Shown here: positions 1 through 5,911 of the stretch, piece by piece
Position numbering within the stretch: the stretch's first letter is position 1
How the letters are laid out: each line of letters begins with the position of its first letter
NCBI GenBank assembly: GCA_044359885.1
Contig: JBIKLI010000187.1
Span: forward strand, 1 to 8,445
DNA from: CAIOSQ01 sp044359885
GTDB lineage: Bacteria; Pseudomonadota; Alphaproteobacteria; CACIAM-22H2
Reading direction: 5' to 3'
DNA: 8,445 bases
Notes under the pieces: model-generated
Databases searched by the model: none
What the model was told of the DNA's origin: nothing
Seen by the model: only the letters and a program-made list of their open reading frames with translations
Position numbers and translations under genes: made by a program

Positions 1-598
1 GCAGGCGCCTGGTGGCCTGTTCGCGCAGATCGGCGAGCGAATTGTTCAAGACGCGTCTGGCGTTGCCGCCCATGAGATACTGGGCGTCGCGCTGCGCGAC
101 CAGCGTCGCGCGCAGCTCGGGCAGGCCCCGTACCCCGCCGGTCAGGTCGGCGATGATCGTCGAGACCGCGCCGTCCTTCTCCAGCAGCTTGCCGCCCTCG
201 CGCAGGCGGTCATGTCCCAGCGCATAGACGAGGCGGTAATCCTGCTGGGAGATCTCCCACAGCCAGGCGCGCATGACCGCGGGATCGAGCGGCTGGCCCT
301 GGAGGTCCTCGAGACGCGCCCCCCAGCGCCGCCAACCGATTGTCTCGGTCTCGGCGCCCTTCCCGCGCGCGGCGTGGAGCGTCGCGTCGAAGGAGCCGGG
401 GGCCAGCGGCCGCGCGAGTTCGGCGAGCCCATGCGGGCCGCCCGCCGCGACCGGGAAGAGCAGGGCTTCGATGGCGCGCAGCGCGGTGCTCTTGCCCGCC
501 TCGTTCGCGCCGGTGACGATGTTGAGGCCCGGGCCGAAGGACAGGGAGCGCCGGCTCCAGGCGCCGACGCGGGCGAAGTCGATCCGTTCGATGCGCAT
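1..598 (-). CDS. YhaN/SbcC/Rad50-like AAA ATPase, N-terminal part (cut by the left window edge)
   Basis: This is the first 199 residues of an SMC/Rad50-type ABC ATPase; the gene runs off the left edge. The N-terminus (MRIERIDFARVGAW) leads into the Walker A motif GANEAGKST at residues 30-38, the GxNxxGKS form typical of SbcC, RecF and YhaN. Around residues 120-150 the segment YALGHDRLREGG, followed by KLLEKDG, resembles the Q-loop and lobe region of YhaN-type proteins. Known family members are long, with a central coiled coil and a C-terminal signature motif plus Walker B; all of these lie outside the window. The ATG at 598 follows the TGA of the upstream exonuclease gene with 3 nt between, and an AAGG ribosome binding site lies inside that gene's last codons, so translation is probably coupled. 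By analogy with Mre11-Rad50 it should use ATP to gate DNA access to the partner nuclease. YhaN fits better than canonical SbcC. Confidence 0.88.
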   Translation of the reverse strand, partial: MRIERIDFARVGAWSRRSLSFGPGLNIVTGANEAGKSTALRAIEALLFPVAAGGPHGLAELARPLAPGSFDATLHAARGKGAETETIGWRRWGARLEDLQGQPLDPAVMRAWLWEISQQDYRLVYALGHDRLREGGKLLEKDGAVSTIIADLTGGVRGLPELRATLVAQRDAQYLMGGNARRVLNNSLADLREQATRRL

Positions 599-601
599 GG
601 G

Positions 602-1873
602 TCAGACCTTTTCCGCGAGGCAGGCGGCGAGGCGTGCGGCGCCCAGTTCGATGGCGCGCCGTCGCAGGGTCTGCGCGTCGTGGATGCCGAGCCGTCCTGC
701 GAGAACGTCGCGTGCGGATTTCGCGTCGTTGCGGGGCCCCTCGACCGCGCCGAGTCGCTCCCAGAGATTGGCCGCGAACCTGGCCAGGTCGCCCGCGTCC
801 GGTTGCGCGGCAAGATGGCGTTCGGCCTTTGCGACGCTGTCGGCGAGCGCGCCGGGAAGCTGCAGCCGCGTGGTGTCGGCAAGCCGGACTTCCTCGAGCA
901 GGATCCGGCTGCCGCATTGGGCGCGCAGCGCCTCGCGCAGCCGGTCGCGCCGCTCGCGCGGGCTCAGCGCCACGCCCTCGGCCCCCATGCCTGCCAGGCG
1001 CACGCGCAAGGCCGAGTCGACCTGGTCGCGCTCGTCCTCGGCGAGCGCGCGCCCGATCTCGCCGGCGGCATGGCCGAACTGCGTGGACAGGGGCCCGTCG
1101 GGAAGTTCGACGGGAATGTCGTGCCAGCGCACGACGTCGCACGCGACGCGATCGACCGCGCGTATCTCGGTGCCCTCGTAGGTGACGACGACGACGCCCT
1201 TCCTGCCGGTCTCGCGCACATGGCGGCCCTGCAGGTTGCCCGGATACACGATGCGCGACACGCCCAGCTGCAGGCTGAGGAACGCATGGACATGTCCCAG
1301 CGCCCAGTAGCCATAGCCCTTGGCGGCGAGGCCCGCCGGGGTGACCGGCGCGTAGGTGGCGTGCTCGCCGGCATAGCCTTCGAGCGCCGTGTGCAGCACG
1401 CCGACATCCAGATATCCCGGCGTCGGCGGCGCGTAGCCTGGCGTGAGGTCGTCGGCAACGGCCTGGGTCGGATAGCTCCTGCCGTGGATGACCACGCGCA
1501 GATCCTCGAGAACGATGCGCTCGGCTCGCTCGGACGAGAATTCATGCACGCCGGCCGGCCACAGCCTGCCGCCGCCGCGGGCGTGGAAGTCATGGTTGCC
1601 GCGGACGATGAAGACGCGGATGCCCCGGTCGCAGAGGCGCCTGAGCTGGTCGACCAGATGGAGCGTGGCCTCGACCGACGGGTGGGCGACATCGAACAGG
1701 TCGCCGGCGACGACCACGAACCCGACCTGGTGCTCGATCGCAGAATCGACAAGGCGACGCAGCGCCTCGCGCGACGCGTTGCGCAGCCGGTCGGCCACAC
1801 CTTCCCCAAAGACGTCGAGACTGCGCATCGGCGAGTCGAGATGGAGATCCGCGGCGTGGAGGAATTTGGGCAT
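602..1873 (-). CDS. YhaO/SbcD/Mre11-like metallophosphoesterase DNA exonuclease
   Basis: Predicted Mn-dependent DNA exonuclease of 423 residues, about the usual size for YhaO or SbcD. The calcineurin-like motifs appear in order: DLH at residues 9-11 (context HAADLHLDSP), GDLFD at 57-61, GNHD at 92-95, a lone His at 161 and GHVH at 193-196, followed by YPGNLQGRH at 210-218. HAADLHLDSP is characteristic of the YhaO branch. The C-terminal ~170 residues carry no recognised motif and probably form the capping and ATPase-contact region. An open frame reaches back to 2020, but that would overlap the upstream gene and add a low-complexity, Arg/Pro-rich leader. The ATG at 1873 has a GAAGG site 6 nt upstream and begins exactly where family similarity begins. 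The stop is 3 nt before the YhaN-like ATPase, so the two should form one complex that processes DNA ends or breaks. Confidence 0.93.
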   Translation of the reverse strand: MPKFLHAADLHLDSPMRSLDVFGEGVADRLRNASREALRRLVDSAIEHQVGFVVVAGDLFDVAHPSVEATLHLVDQLRRLCDRGIRVFIVRGNHDFHARGGGRLWPAGVHEFSSERAERIVLEDLRVVIHGRSYPTQAVADDLTPGYAPPTPGYLDVGVLHTALEGYAGEHATYAPVTPAGLAAKGYGYWALGHVHAFLSLQLGVSRIVYPGNLQGRHVRETGRKGVVVVTYEGTEIRAVDRVACDVVRWHDIPVELPDGPLSTQFGHAAGEIGRALAEDERDQVDSALRVRLAGMGAEGVALSPRERRDRLREALRAQCGSRILLEEVRLADTTRLQLPGALADSVAKAERHLAAQPDAGDLARFAANLWERLGAVEGPRNDAKSARDVLAGRLGIHDAQTLRRRAIELGAARLAACLAEKV

Positions 1874-1967
1874 GGATGACCTTCGAGATGGGGACTTGGC
1901 TGTGTGTTCAGCGTCCGTGGCGAGAGGCGCAGGGCATTGGCGCTCCGTGGCCGGTGCGCGGTCGCGC
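1874..1967 (-). other. 94-nt intergenic gap between the GIY-YIG gene and the exonuclease gene
   Basis: No gene, convincing promoter or terminator hairpin is visible here. The only clear element is the GAAGG ribosome binding site just before the exonuclease start at 1873. Read-through transcription from the GIY-YIG gene is possible. Confidence 0.5.
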
Positions 1968-2729
1968 TCAGCCGGGATGGGCCGCGGATCGGGCAGCCGC
2001 CGGAAGCCCGGGCCCGCCAAGGGTGCTCAGATGCGCCGCCGCGAGGACCGTTTCGGCCGCGGCGAAGAAGATATCCTCGCCGATGCCGGGAAGATGCCCG
2101 CCGCGCGGTGTCGCGTCGTTGCACTGCGGGCGGAGCCGCGCGACGAGGTCCGTCTCGGCTGCGCCGATCAGGTCTCGGATGGCGGCAACGCCAAGGCCGT
2201 GCCCGCTCACGCGCACATAGTCGAAGCGAAACCTTGCGCGGGTCGGGGCACAGCGTTCCAGTTGCGCGAACGGCGCGACATGCGCCGCCGCGAACAGAAC
2301 GCGGTTGAGCCCGGCCTGGCACCCGCGATCCTTCGAGATCGCCGGGGCGGTCGCGAGGCTCAGATATGCATGCCCGGCGGGCAGGACATGCGGCAGCGCG
2401 CCGAGGGTGCGCGGATTGATGCTGACGCGATGGCCGCGCATCGTCAGAGACGCCGCATGGGCCCACCACCGCGTGCCCACCGCGTTGCCGCCCGAAGGAT
2501 CGGTGCGGCGGCCGCGGAACTTGCCGACATAGACGAGTTCATGCGCCGCGGCGTCGTCGCGGCGGAAGAAGATCCCGTAGAGGCCGGGCCCGCGGACAAG
2601 GTGGCGGTGCCGCGCGTCGAGGCCGGGAACGAAACGCAGGTCGAGGAAGGGCGCTCGCGGCGCGTCGCGGGTCGCGGGCACGAGCGTGAACAAGTCGTCG
2701 AAGCCGAAGCGGGAACGTTCGAAGCGCAT
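1968..2729 (-). CDS. GIY-YIG nuclease-like protein with a large internal insertion
   Basis: A 253-residue protein. I see a GIY-YIG signature: GLYGI at residues 49-53, VYVGK at 66-70, Arg87 with His91 shortly after (TRWWAHA), and a late AETDLVARLRPQCN segment with Glu192, Pro201 and Asn204. This matches the family pattern of GIY, YIG, an Arg in the following helix, then a metal-binding Glu in an E..L....P..N context. Known family members make single-metal DNA cuts. In compact GIY-YIG domains the Glu follows the Arg by a few tens of residues; here the gap is about 105, so residues ~100-180 look like an insertion. The N-terminal 45 residues and the C-terminal Ala-rich tail are unrecognised. The ATG at 2729 has a strong GAGGAGAG site about 7 nt upstream. 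No partner is evident. A repair, homing-like or restriction role is possible, and loss of activity cannot be excluded. Confidence 0.72.
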   Translation of the reverse strand: MRFERSRFGFDDLFTLVPATRDAPRAPFLDLRFVPGLDARHRHLVRGPGLYGIFFRRDDAAAHELVYVGKFRGRRTDPSGGNAVGTRWWAHAASLTMRGHRVSINPRTLGALPHVLPAGHAYLSLATAPAISKDRGCQAGLNRVLFAAAHVAPFAQLERCAPTRARFRFDYVRVSGHGLGVAAIRDLIGAAETDLVARLRPQCNDATPRGGHLPGIGEDIFFAAAETVLAAAHLSTLGGPGLPAAARSAAHPG

Positions 2730-2848
2730 CTTTCGCTCTCCTCTGCCAGAGCCGGGTTTCTACGCCCATGGTCGATCAATGCGTGATCGGGCGATGCCGC
2801 TGCGAGCCTTCCGGGCGTGGCTCTCAAGCGCCCGCCCATCCGCTTCGT
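2730..2848 (-). other. 119-nt intergenic gap upstream of the GIY-YIG gene
   Basis: This gap holds the GAGGAGAG ribosome binding site of the GIY-YIG gene and one perfect inverted repeat at 2773-2789 (listed separately). No convincing terminator follows the NERD-helicase stop; the best candidate is a 5-bp GAGCC/GGCTC pairing with a 10-nt loop, which is weak. No good -35/-10 pair was found. Confidence 0.45.
2773..2789. repeat. 17-bp inverted repeat CGATCA-N5-TGATCG upstream of the GIY-YIG gene
   Basis: CGATCA at 2773-2778 and TGATCG at 2784-2789 are exact reverse complements separated by 5 bases. The dyad is 44 nt upstream of the GIY-YIG start codon, where a transcription factor could act. It has no T-run, so it is not an intrinsic terminator. 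A 6-bp dyad with a short spacer is expected about once by chance in this much intergenic DNA, so an operator role is only a possibility. Confidence 0.3.
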
Positions 2849-4549
2849 CTACGCGCCCAGATCCCTCAGGATCGCCGCCTTCGCGCGCTCGGAGCTGACC
2901 AGCACGGCCTGGAGGCGGGCACGGGTCAGAGCGACGAAGAGGCGGCGGCGGGCATTTTCGTCGAACCGCTCGAAGTCGATCTCGGTCACCACGACGGCGT
3001 CGGCGGCCTGGCCCTTGAAGCGGAACAGGGTGTCGACAAGCATGTCGCCGACGGTCCACTGGGCGTTGCCGTCCGCGTCGTAACCGGCCGGCCGGCGCAG
3101 GCCGATGCCCGCCAGCGCGGCCGGGCCATCTGCGCCGGCGATGACGCTTTTCGCGATCCCCCTGTAGGTGAGGACGGCGATGTTCTGCGCCCTGTAGTCG
3201 GCTGCGCGCAGGCGGCGGATCGCTTCCTCGGTCGCGGCGATGGGCGAGGCGTCGTCGGCGTGGGCGAGCCAGATCGGATCGGTCCCTGGCACGGCACTGC
3301 CGCTCTCGATGCGCTGGCCGGTCAGTTCCAGCTCGTTCATGAAGCTGACCAGACGCCGCGGGGAGCGATAGTTGAGCGGGCTGGAAAGCCCGACCCAGCC
3401 CGGCAGGTCGGCCGGCTCGCGCCCGTAGAGCGACTGATCCTGGTCTTCGAGCCACAGCACGCGGCCATCGGGCTTGGCCATGCCGATCAGGGCTTGCGCC
3501 CATTCCGGTTCGAAATCCTGGCCTTCGTCGATCACGACCGTGTCGAAAACGCCCTTCAGGCCCGGCACAAGCTCGACGAAGCGTTGCGCGAGCACCGCGA
3601 AATTGGCCGGGTCGCGCAGGTCCACCGCCGGCAGGTCCGCCTGGACGCCCAGTTCGCGGGCGAGTTCATGGAAAGTCACGATCTTGCCCGCGTCCGGCGC
3701 CAGCGGCCGCATCGCGTCGCGCAGCGGACGGTTGAAGCACACATAGATCGCGGTCCTGCGCGCTTCCCGGGCGCGGCGCAATTCGCGCAGCGCCAGCTGG
3801 GTCTTGCCCGACCCCGCCGTGCCATTCACCCGCAGCCGCCAGGGTGTCATCGTCAGCCGGTCGGCCCAGGTCGCGAGGCCGCCCGACAGCCGCGTGGTCA
3901 CGTCGCGCGCCGCCCGGCCGAGCAGCGCCACCTGGGGCGTCGCGTCGATCCGCTGAGCCAGATAATCGTGGATATCGTCCAGGTAGAGGCTGCGATCCGC
4001 CGCGCGCGGATCGGGACCCTCGAGGATCGACGTCACGATGCCGATCAGCCCGGCGTCCTGGGTGGCATCGACGACCCGTGCCCGGTTGATGGACGAGGGC
4101 AGCGTTCCGGCAAGCGTGGCGAGAGGCAGGTAGAGAAGGGGCTCGATCTCGAGGGAGCGTCCTGGATAGCGCCTGGAGAAGCCCGAGCGTATCTCGTTGA
4201 GATTGCGGTTCACCTGCGTGGTGATGCTCTTGTCGTCGAAGTCCTCCGCATCGCCGGATGGCGTGCCGGCCTGGCGGTAGCGGGCGAAGAGATCGCTCTC
4301 GGTCTCGACGATCTGCGCGGCCTTGTGCTCGATCGCGAGCAGTCGTCCGGCAGGGTTTGCGACGATGAAGTCGATCTCGCCATAGACCGAGTAGCCGCTT
4401 CGCCCGGCGCGGGTCCAGTGGACCCCGTGATAGACCGTGTACCCGTCGTCGAGGCCGTCTCGCAGACGCACCAGCGCATGCGCCTCCGATCCCCGCGATT
4501 TCGCGGCACCGGTCACGAGATCGATGTCGGAGGGCACGAGCCGGGCCAT
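2849..4549 (-). CDS. NERD-domain nuclease fused to a UvrD-like superfamily 1 helicase
   Basis: A 566-residue two-part protein. The N-terminal part matches a NERD / PD-(D/E)XK nuclease: a conserved GSEAHAL start, GEID at residues 57-60, then IEHK at 73-76, giving the D...ExK metal-binding set. The C-terminal part is a superfamily 1 helicase: Walker A GTAGSGKT at 243-250, Walker B VVIDEGQD at 338-345, motif III DQDQS near 369-373, motif IV NYRS at 393-396, motif V FKGQAADAVVV at 511-521 and motif VI VALTRAR at 539-545. All core motifs look intact, so both activities are plausible. It should translocate on or unwind DNA and cut it. The frame extends to 4633, but the ATG at 4549 has AGGAG 5 nt upstream and starts just before the NERD similarity. 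A promoter-like element lies about 60 nt upstream. Repair or defence roles are both possible. Confidence 0.9.
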   Translation of the reverse strand: MARLVPSDIDLVTGAAKSRGSEAHALVRLRDGLDDGYTVYHGVHWTRAGRSGYSVYGEIDFIVANPAGRLLAIEHKAAQIVETESDLFARYRQAGTPSGDAEDFDDKSITTQVNRNLNEIRSGFSRRYPGRSLEIEPLLYLPLATLAGTLPSSINRARVVDATQDAGLIGIVTSILEGPDPRAADRSLYLDDIHDYLAQRIDATPQVALLGRAARDVTTRLSGGLATWADRLTMTPWRLRVNGTAGSGKTQLALRELRRAREARRTAIYVCFNRPLRDAMRPLAPDAGKIVTFHELARELGVQADLPAVDLRDPANFAVLAQRFVELVPGLKGVFDTVVIDEGQDFEPEWAQALIGMAKPDGRVLWLEDQDQSLYGREPADLPGWVGLSSPLNYRSPRRLVSFMNELELTGQRIESGSAVPGTDPIWLAHADDASPIAATEEAIRRLRAADYRAQNIAVLTYRGIAKSVIAGADGPAALAGIGLRRPAGYDADGNAQWTVGDMLVDTLFRFKGQAADAVVVTEIDFERFDENARRRLFVALTRARLQAVLVSSERAKAAILRDLGA

Positions 4550-4605
4550 GTTGGCTCCTGGAATGGGGCTGCGGCAGCCAAATCCGCCTGGTTGCCGACG
4601 CCAGG

Positions 4606-4633
4606 TTCGTAGCATCATTTCCAGCCCGGTCAA
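4606..4633 (-). promoter_or_regulatory. Candidate promoter of the NERD-helicase gene (TTGACC-16-TACGAA)
   Basis: Read on the minus strand, TTGACC (4633-4628) matches 5 of 6 bases of the -35 consensus. After a 16-bp spacer, TACGAA (4611-4606) is a modest -10 match, acceptable for GC-rich alphaproteobacteria. The predicted start site would give a leader of about 50 nt before the ATG at 4549. The -35 box lies in the loop of a 6-bp inverted repeat (4621-4639), which could make it repressible. It was identified by eye only. Confidence 0.4.
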
Positions 4634-4656
4634 GGCTGGGGCCGGCGAGGCGCCGG
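4621..4656. repeat. Two adjacent inverted repeats overlapping the candidate -35 region
   Basis: CCAGCC (4621-4626) pairs with GGCTGG (4634-4639) around a 7-nt spacer that contains the TTGACC box. Two bases further on, CCGGCG (4642-4647) pairs with CGCCGG (4651-4656) around AGG. Together they form a compact dyad-rich block at the promoter. They could be operator sites or an unrelated GC-rich structure. Confidence 0.35.
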
Positions 4657-4673
4657 ACGCGACGTGGAGACCG

Positions 4674-4685
4674 GTGTCGCGACAC
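4674..4685. repeat. Perfect 12-bp palindrome GTGTCGCGACAC
   Basis: GTGTCGCGACAC is its own reverse complement with no spacer and lies 125-136 bp upstream of the NERD-helicase start. It could be a dimeric regulator site upstream of the candidate promoter. A palindrome of this length has a modest chance of occurring at random here. Confidence 0.3.
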
Positions 4686-4727
4686 GGACGCCGCGGCTGG
4701 AACAGGATCGCCGCGGCAAACCTGGAA

Positions 4728-4764
4728 ATCCCGGCCGCGATGGAGGCGGTCGCGCGGCCGGGAT
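4728..4764 (-). terminator. Strong terminator-like hairpin after the ARPP-1 gene
   Basis: A perfect 12-bp stem: ATCCCGGCCGCG (4728-4739) pairs with CGCGGCCGGGAT (4753-4764) around a 13-nt loop. On the minus strand it begins 13 nt after the ARPP-1 stop codon. The stem's 3' arm ends GGGAT and is followed by TTCC, so the T-tract is short. Stem length and position support transcription termination; the weak T-tract leaves some doubt. It separates ARPP-1 from the NERD-helicase gene. Confidence 0.62.
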
Positions 4765-4777
4765 CGCCGGGCTTCGC

Positions 4778-5785
4778 CTACGCCGCTTCGAGCGCCTGAC
4801 GGGCGAAGGCGGCCAGATGGATGCAGCGCCCCTCATGTTCCAGGGTCGCGCCGAAACTCGTCCGCCCTGTCAGGCGCAGGTTGCGTCCCAGCCCCGGTGC
4901 GTCGTAGGCCTCTGCCTCCAGGCGGCGCACCGAGGCGAGGAAGTGCTCGACCGCTGCGGCCTCGGCCGCCATCGCGGCGTCGCGACAGACACGGGCGTCC
5001 GGGTGAAAAGCGATCTCGGCGTCGTCGGGCAGAGGCGGCGCCGGGACCTCCATCGCGTCGAGCGCGTAGCCGGCCAGCAGCCGCTTCGCCAGCGCCGCGA
5101 AGACCGTCGGGCGATCGAAGACCTCGAGTCCGGCGGGTTGGCCGCCGATGACATAGACGGCGCCACAGGCCTCGGCCGGCATCGCGAGCGCCGTCTCGTA
5201 GCGCGCGAGGTCCTCGGACCGGGACGCGTAGAGTTCGGCCATCGCCCCGGTGCGCGAGCGGCTGCCCATCCGGGCGGATTTGCGCGCGATGCGCTCCCAC
5301 ACGGCCGACTGGTCGGAGGTCGCGCCGCGGCGCTGCCGGAAGCTGTCGCTGACGCTCGCCATGCGCAGGGCGCGCAGTTCCATGAACTCGGTGTGCTGCG
5401 CGGGCGCGAATTCCCGGTCCTCGTGGCGCCAGCGCCCCTGCTCGACGCAGGAGACCGGGATCTCGATCTCGTCATGCGGCGGCACGAGCAGGGACAGATT
5501 GATCGCGCGGTTCTGCTTGGCCCCGACGAACGCCTCGCCGTCGAGAAGGAAGATGGGCAAATCGCCGGAATTGGCGACGCGCAGCACCGGCACGTGGCCG
5601 CTCTCGGACACCTCGCGCAGCGCGAAGCTGCCGTTCGCCCGCGCCTCGTCGGCCAGCATGAACCCGGCGGGCAGGCCGGCGGGCGCGCCCAGCAGCGGCC
5701 AGACCGACAGCGAGCCATGCGCCTTGCGTGGGCCCAGGCAGAGCGTCGCGAGAAAGAGCTGGGAATGGGAAGACGTCTCGATCAT
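4778..5785 (-). CDS. ARPP-1 (DUF6569) family protein
   Basis: A 335-residue protein that I recognise as the ARPP-1 domain family (ADP-ribosylglycohydrolase- and rhodanese-phosphatase-associated protein, DUF6569). The diagnostic stretches are LLDGEAFVGAKQNR ending at residue 93 and IPVSCVEQGRWRHE around residues 109-121; family members share the pattern DGEElvGAKQNR...iPVSCVEQGRW. A later segment, GAVYVIGGQPAGLEVFD around 208-224, is also family-like. No signal peptide or membrane segment is visible, so it is probably cytosolic. Its biochemical activity is not established. The family name reflects neighbours linked to ADP-ribose and phosphate chemistry, but none is recognisable here. The frame extends to 5836, but the ATG at 5785 has AAGGA 6 nt upstream and precedes the conserved core, so it is preferred. 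A strong hairpin follows the stop, so the gene probably ends its own transcript. Confidence 0.87.
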   Translation of the reverse strand: MIETSSHSQLFLATLCLGPRKAHGSLSVWPLLGAPAGLPAGFMLADEARANGSFALREVSESGHVPVLRVANSGDLPIFLLDGEAFVGAKQNRAINLSLLVPPHDEIEIPVSCVEQGRWRHEDREFAPAQHTEFMELRALRMASVSDSFRQRRGATSDQSAVWERIARKSARMGSRSRTGAMAELYASRSEDLARYETALAMPAEACGAVYVIGGQPAGLEVFDRPTVFAALAKRLLAGYALDAMEVPAPPLPDDAEIAFHPDARVCRDAAMAAEAAAVEHFLASVRRLEAEAYDAPGLGRNLRLTGRTSFGATLEHEGRCIHLAAFARQALEAA

Positions 5786-5911
5786 GGGGGATCCTTCAGG
5801 GAGAGGGGGCGTGGCCCGTGCCGCCGCCGGTGGCACGCAAGCTAGGCAGGCCGACGATCGATTCCCGATCTGCCGGCGGGCGCGCGGCCGATCGGAGCCG
5901 CGCCGCGGGCG
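5786..5911 (-). other. 126-nt intergenic gap between the PcfJ-like and ARPP-1 genes
   Basis: This gap holds a GC-rich hairpin at 5882-5903 (listed separately), a small dyad GATCG-ATTCC-CGATC at 5856-5870, and the AAGGA ribosome binding site of ARPP-1. No convincing -35/-10 pair was found. Confidence 0.45.
5882..5903 (-). terminator. GC-rich hairpin just after the PcfJ-like gene
   Basis: GCGCGGC (5882-5888) pairs with GCCGCGC (5897-5903) around an 8-nt loop. On the minus strand it begins 8 nt after the stop codon at 5912. No T-tract follows, so it may be a weak or Rho-assisted terminator, an mRNA 3'-end stabiliser, or chance in GC-rich DNA. Confidence 0.33.

Noticed and set aside
212..1879. 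Long plus-strand open frame of 555 codons opposite the exonuclease and ATPase genes
   Set aside because: It is antisense to two genes with clear conserved motifs, has no recognisable domain and a composition typical of GC-rich shadow frames.
2768..4612. Plus-strand open frame of 614 codons opposite the NERD-helicase
   Set aside because: It mirrors the full helicase gene, shows no domain motifs and has no good ribosome binding site. High GC suppresses stop codons on the opposite strand.
4664..5845. Plus-strand open frame of 393 codons opposite ARPP-1
   Set aside because: It is a shadow of the ARPP-1 gene, whose conserved VGAKQNR and CVEQGRW motifs fix the coding strand.
5856..5870. GATCG-ATTCC-CGATC dyad upstream of ARPP-1 as an operator
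   Set aside because: Only 5-bp arms, and GATCG/CGATC words are common in such GC-rich genomes; chance is a sufficient explanation.
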